A DNA stretch of 6,584 bases from an uncultured Ignavibacteria bacterium (GTDB lineage Bacteria > Bacteroidota > Ignavibacteria > Kapaibacteriales > UBA2268), in contig CAIWET010000388.1 in assembly GCA_903911805.1 (NCBI GenBank), positions 1 through 6,584 on the forward strand, read 5' to 3'. Positions within the stretch are counted from its first letter, which is position 1. Each line of letters begins with the position of its first letter. Under the pieces are notes generated by a model. The model saw only the letters and a program-made list of their open reading frames with translations, ran no database searches and was not told the DNA's origin. This document shows, in pieces, positions 6,582 to 6,584 of the stretch. A program made the position numbers and the translations under genes.

Positions 6582-6584
6582 GAA

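Noticed and set aside
6503..6584. CRISPR repeat or intrinsic terminator at the window end
   Set aside because: There are only two diverged units in inverted, not direct, orientation, which excludes a CRISPR array. No T-run follows the hairpin, which argues against a classical terminator.

Overview
The window is AT-rich and coding-dense. All five genes lie on the + strand and all look like bacterial housekeeping genes. The protein set suggests a member of the Bacteroidota/Ignavibacteria/Kapabacteria (FCB) assemblage. Supporting signs are a large secreted PqqL-like M16 protease with an HFCEH motif, a possible Bacteroidota-type TAnnTTTG promoter, A-rich start contexts lacking a Shine-Dalgarno (SD) sequence at two genes, and a signal peptide whose best cleavage point leaves an N-terminal Gln. 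This placement is inference; there is no rRNA or other decisive marker here.

Region 1 (about 1-3454) is a tightly packed run of four genes. They are thioredoxin (trxA), a small pterin-4a-carbinolamine dehydratase-like protein, enolase (eno), and a phosphoglucomutase/phosphomannomutase-family phosphohexose mutase. The gaps are 9, 22 and 27 nt, with no internal terminator, and a strong intrinsic terminator follows the last gene. This fits one transcription unit whose promoter lies upstream of the window. Enolase and the phosphohexose mutase both belong to central sugar-phosphate metabolism; thioredoxin and the pterin enzyme have no evident pathway link to them.

Region 2 (3455-3637) is a noncoding interval after the terminator. 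It holds a direct repeat (ACAACTTG twice, 10 bp period), a candidate -7 element (TAATTTTG) and an SD-like AGAGGA before the next gene.

Region 3 (3638-6445) encodes a complete exported M16 metalloprotease of 935 aa, with an active N-terminal half and a C-terminal half that has lost the zinc motif.

Region 4 (6446-6584) is noncoding. It carries a long imperfect inverted repeat made of two diverged 26-nt arms, preceded by a motif resembling an insertion-sequence end. This looks like a dispersed or MITE/REP-like repeat cut by, or ending near, the window edge.

I found no CRISPR array, RNA gene, phage gene, defence system or novel multigene system. The items most worth checking are the substituted catalytic-site residue in the pterin dehydratase and the terminal repeat.
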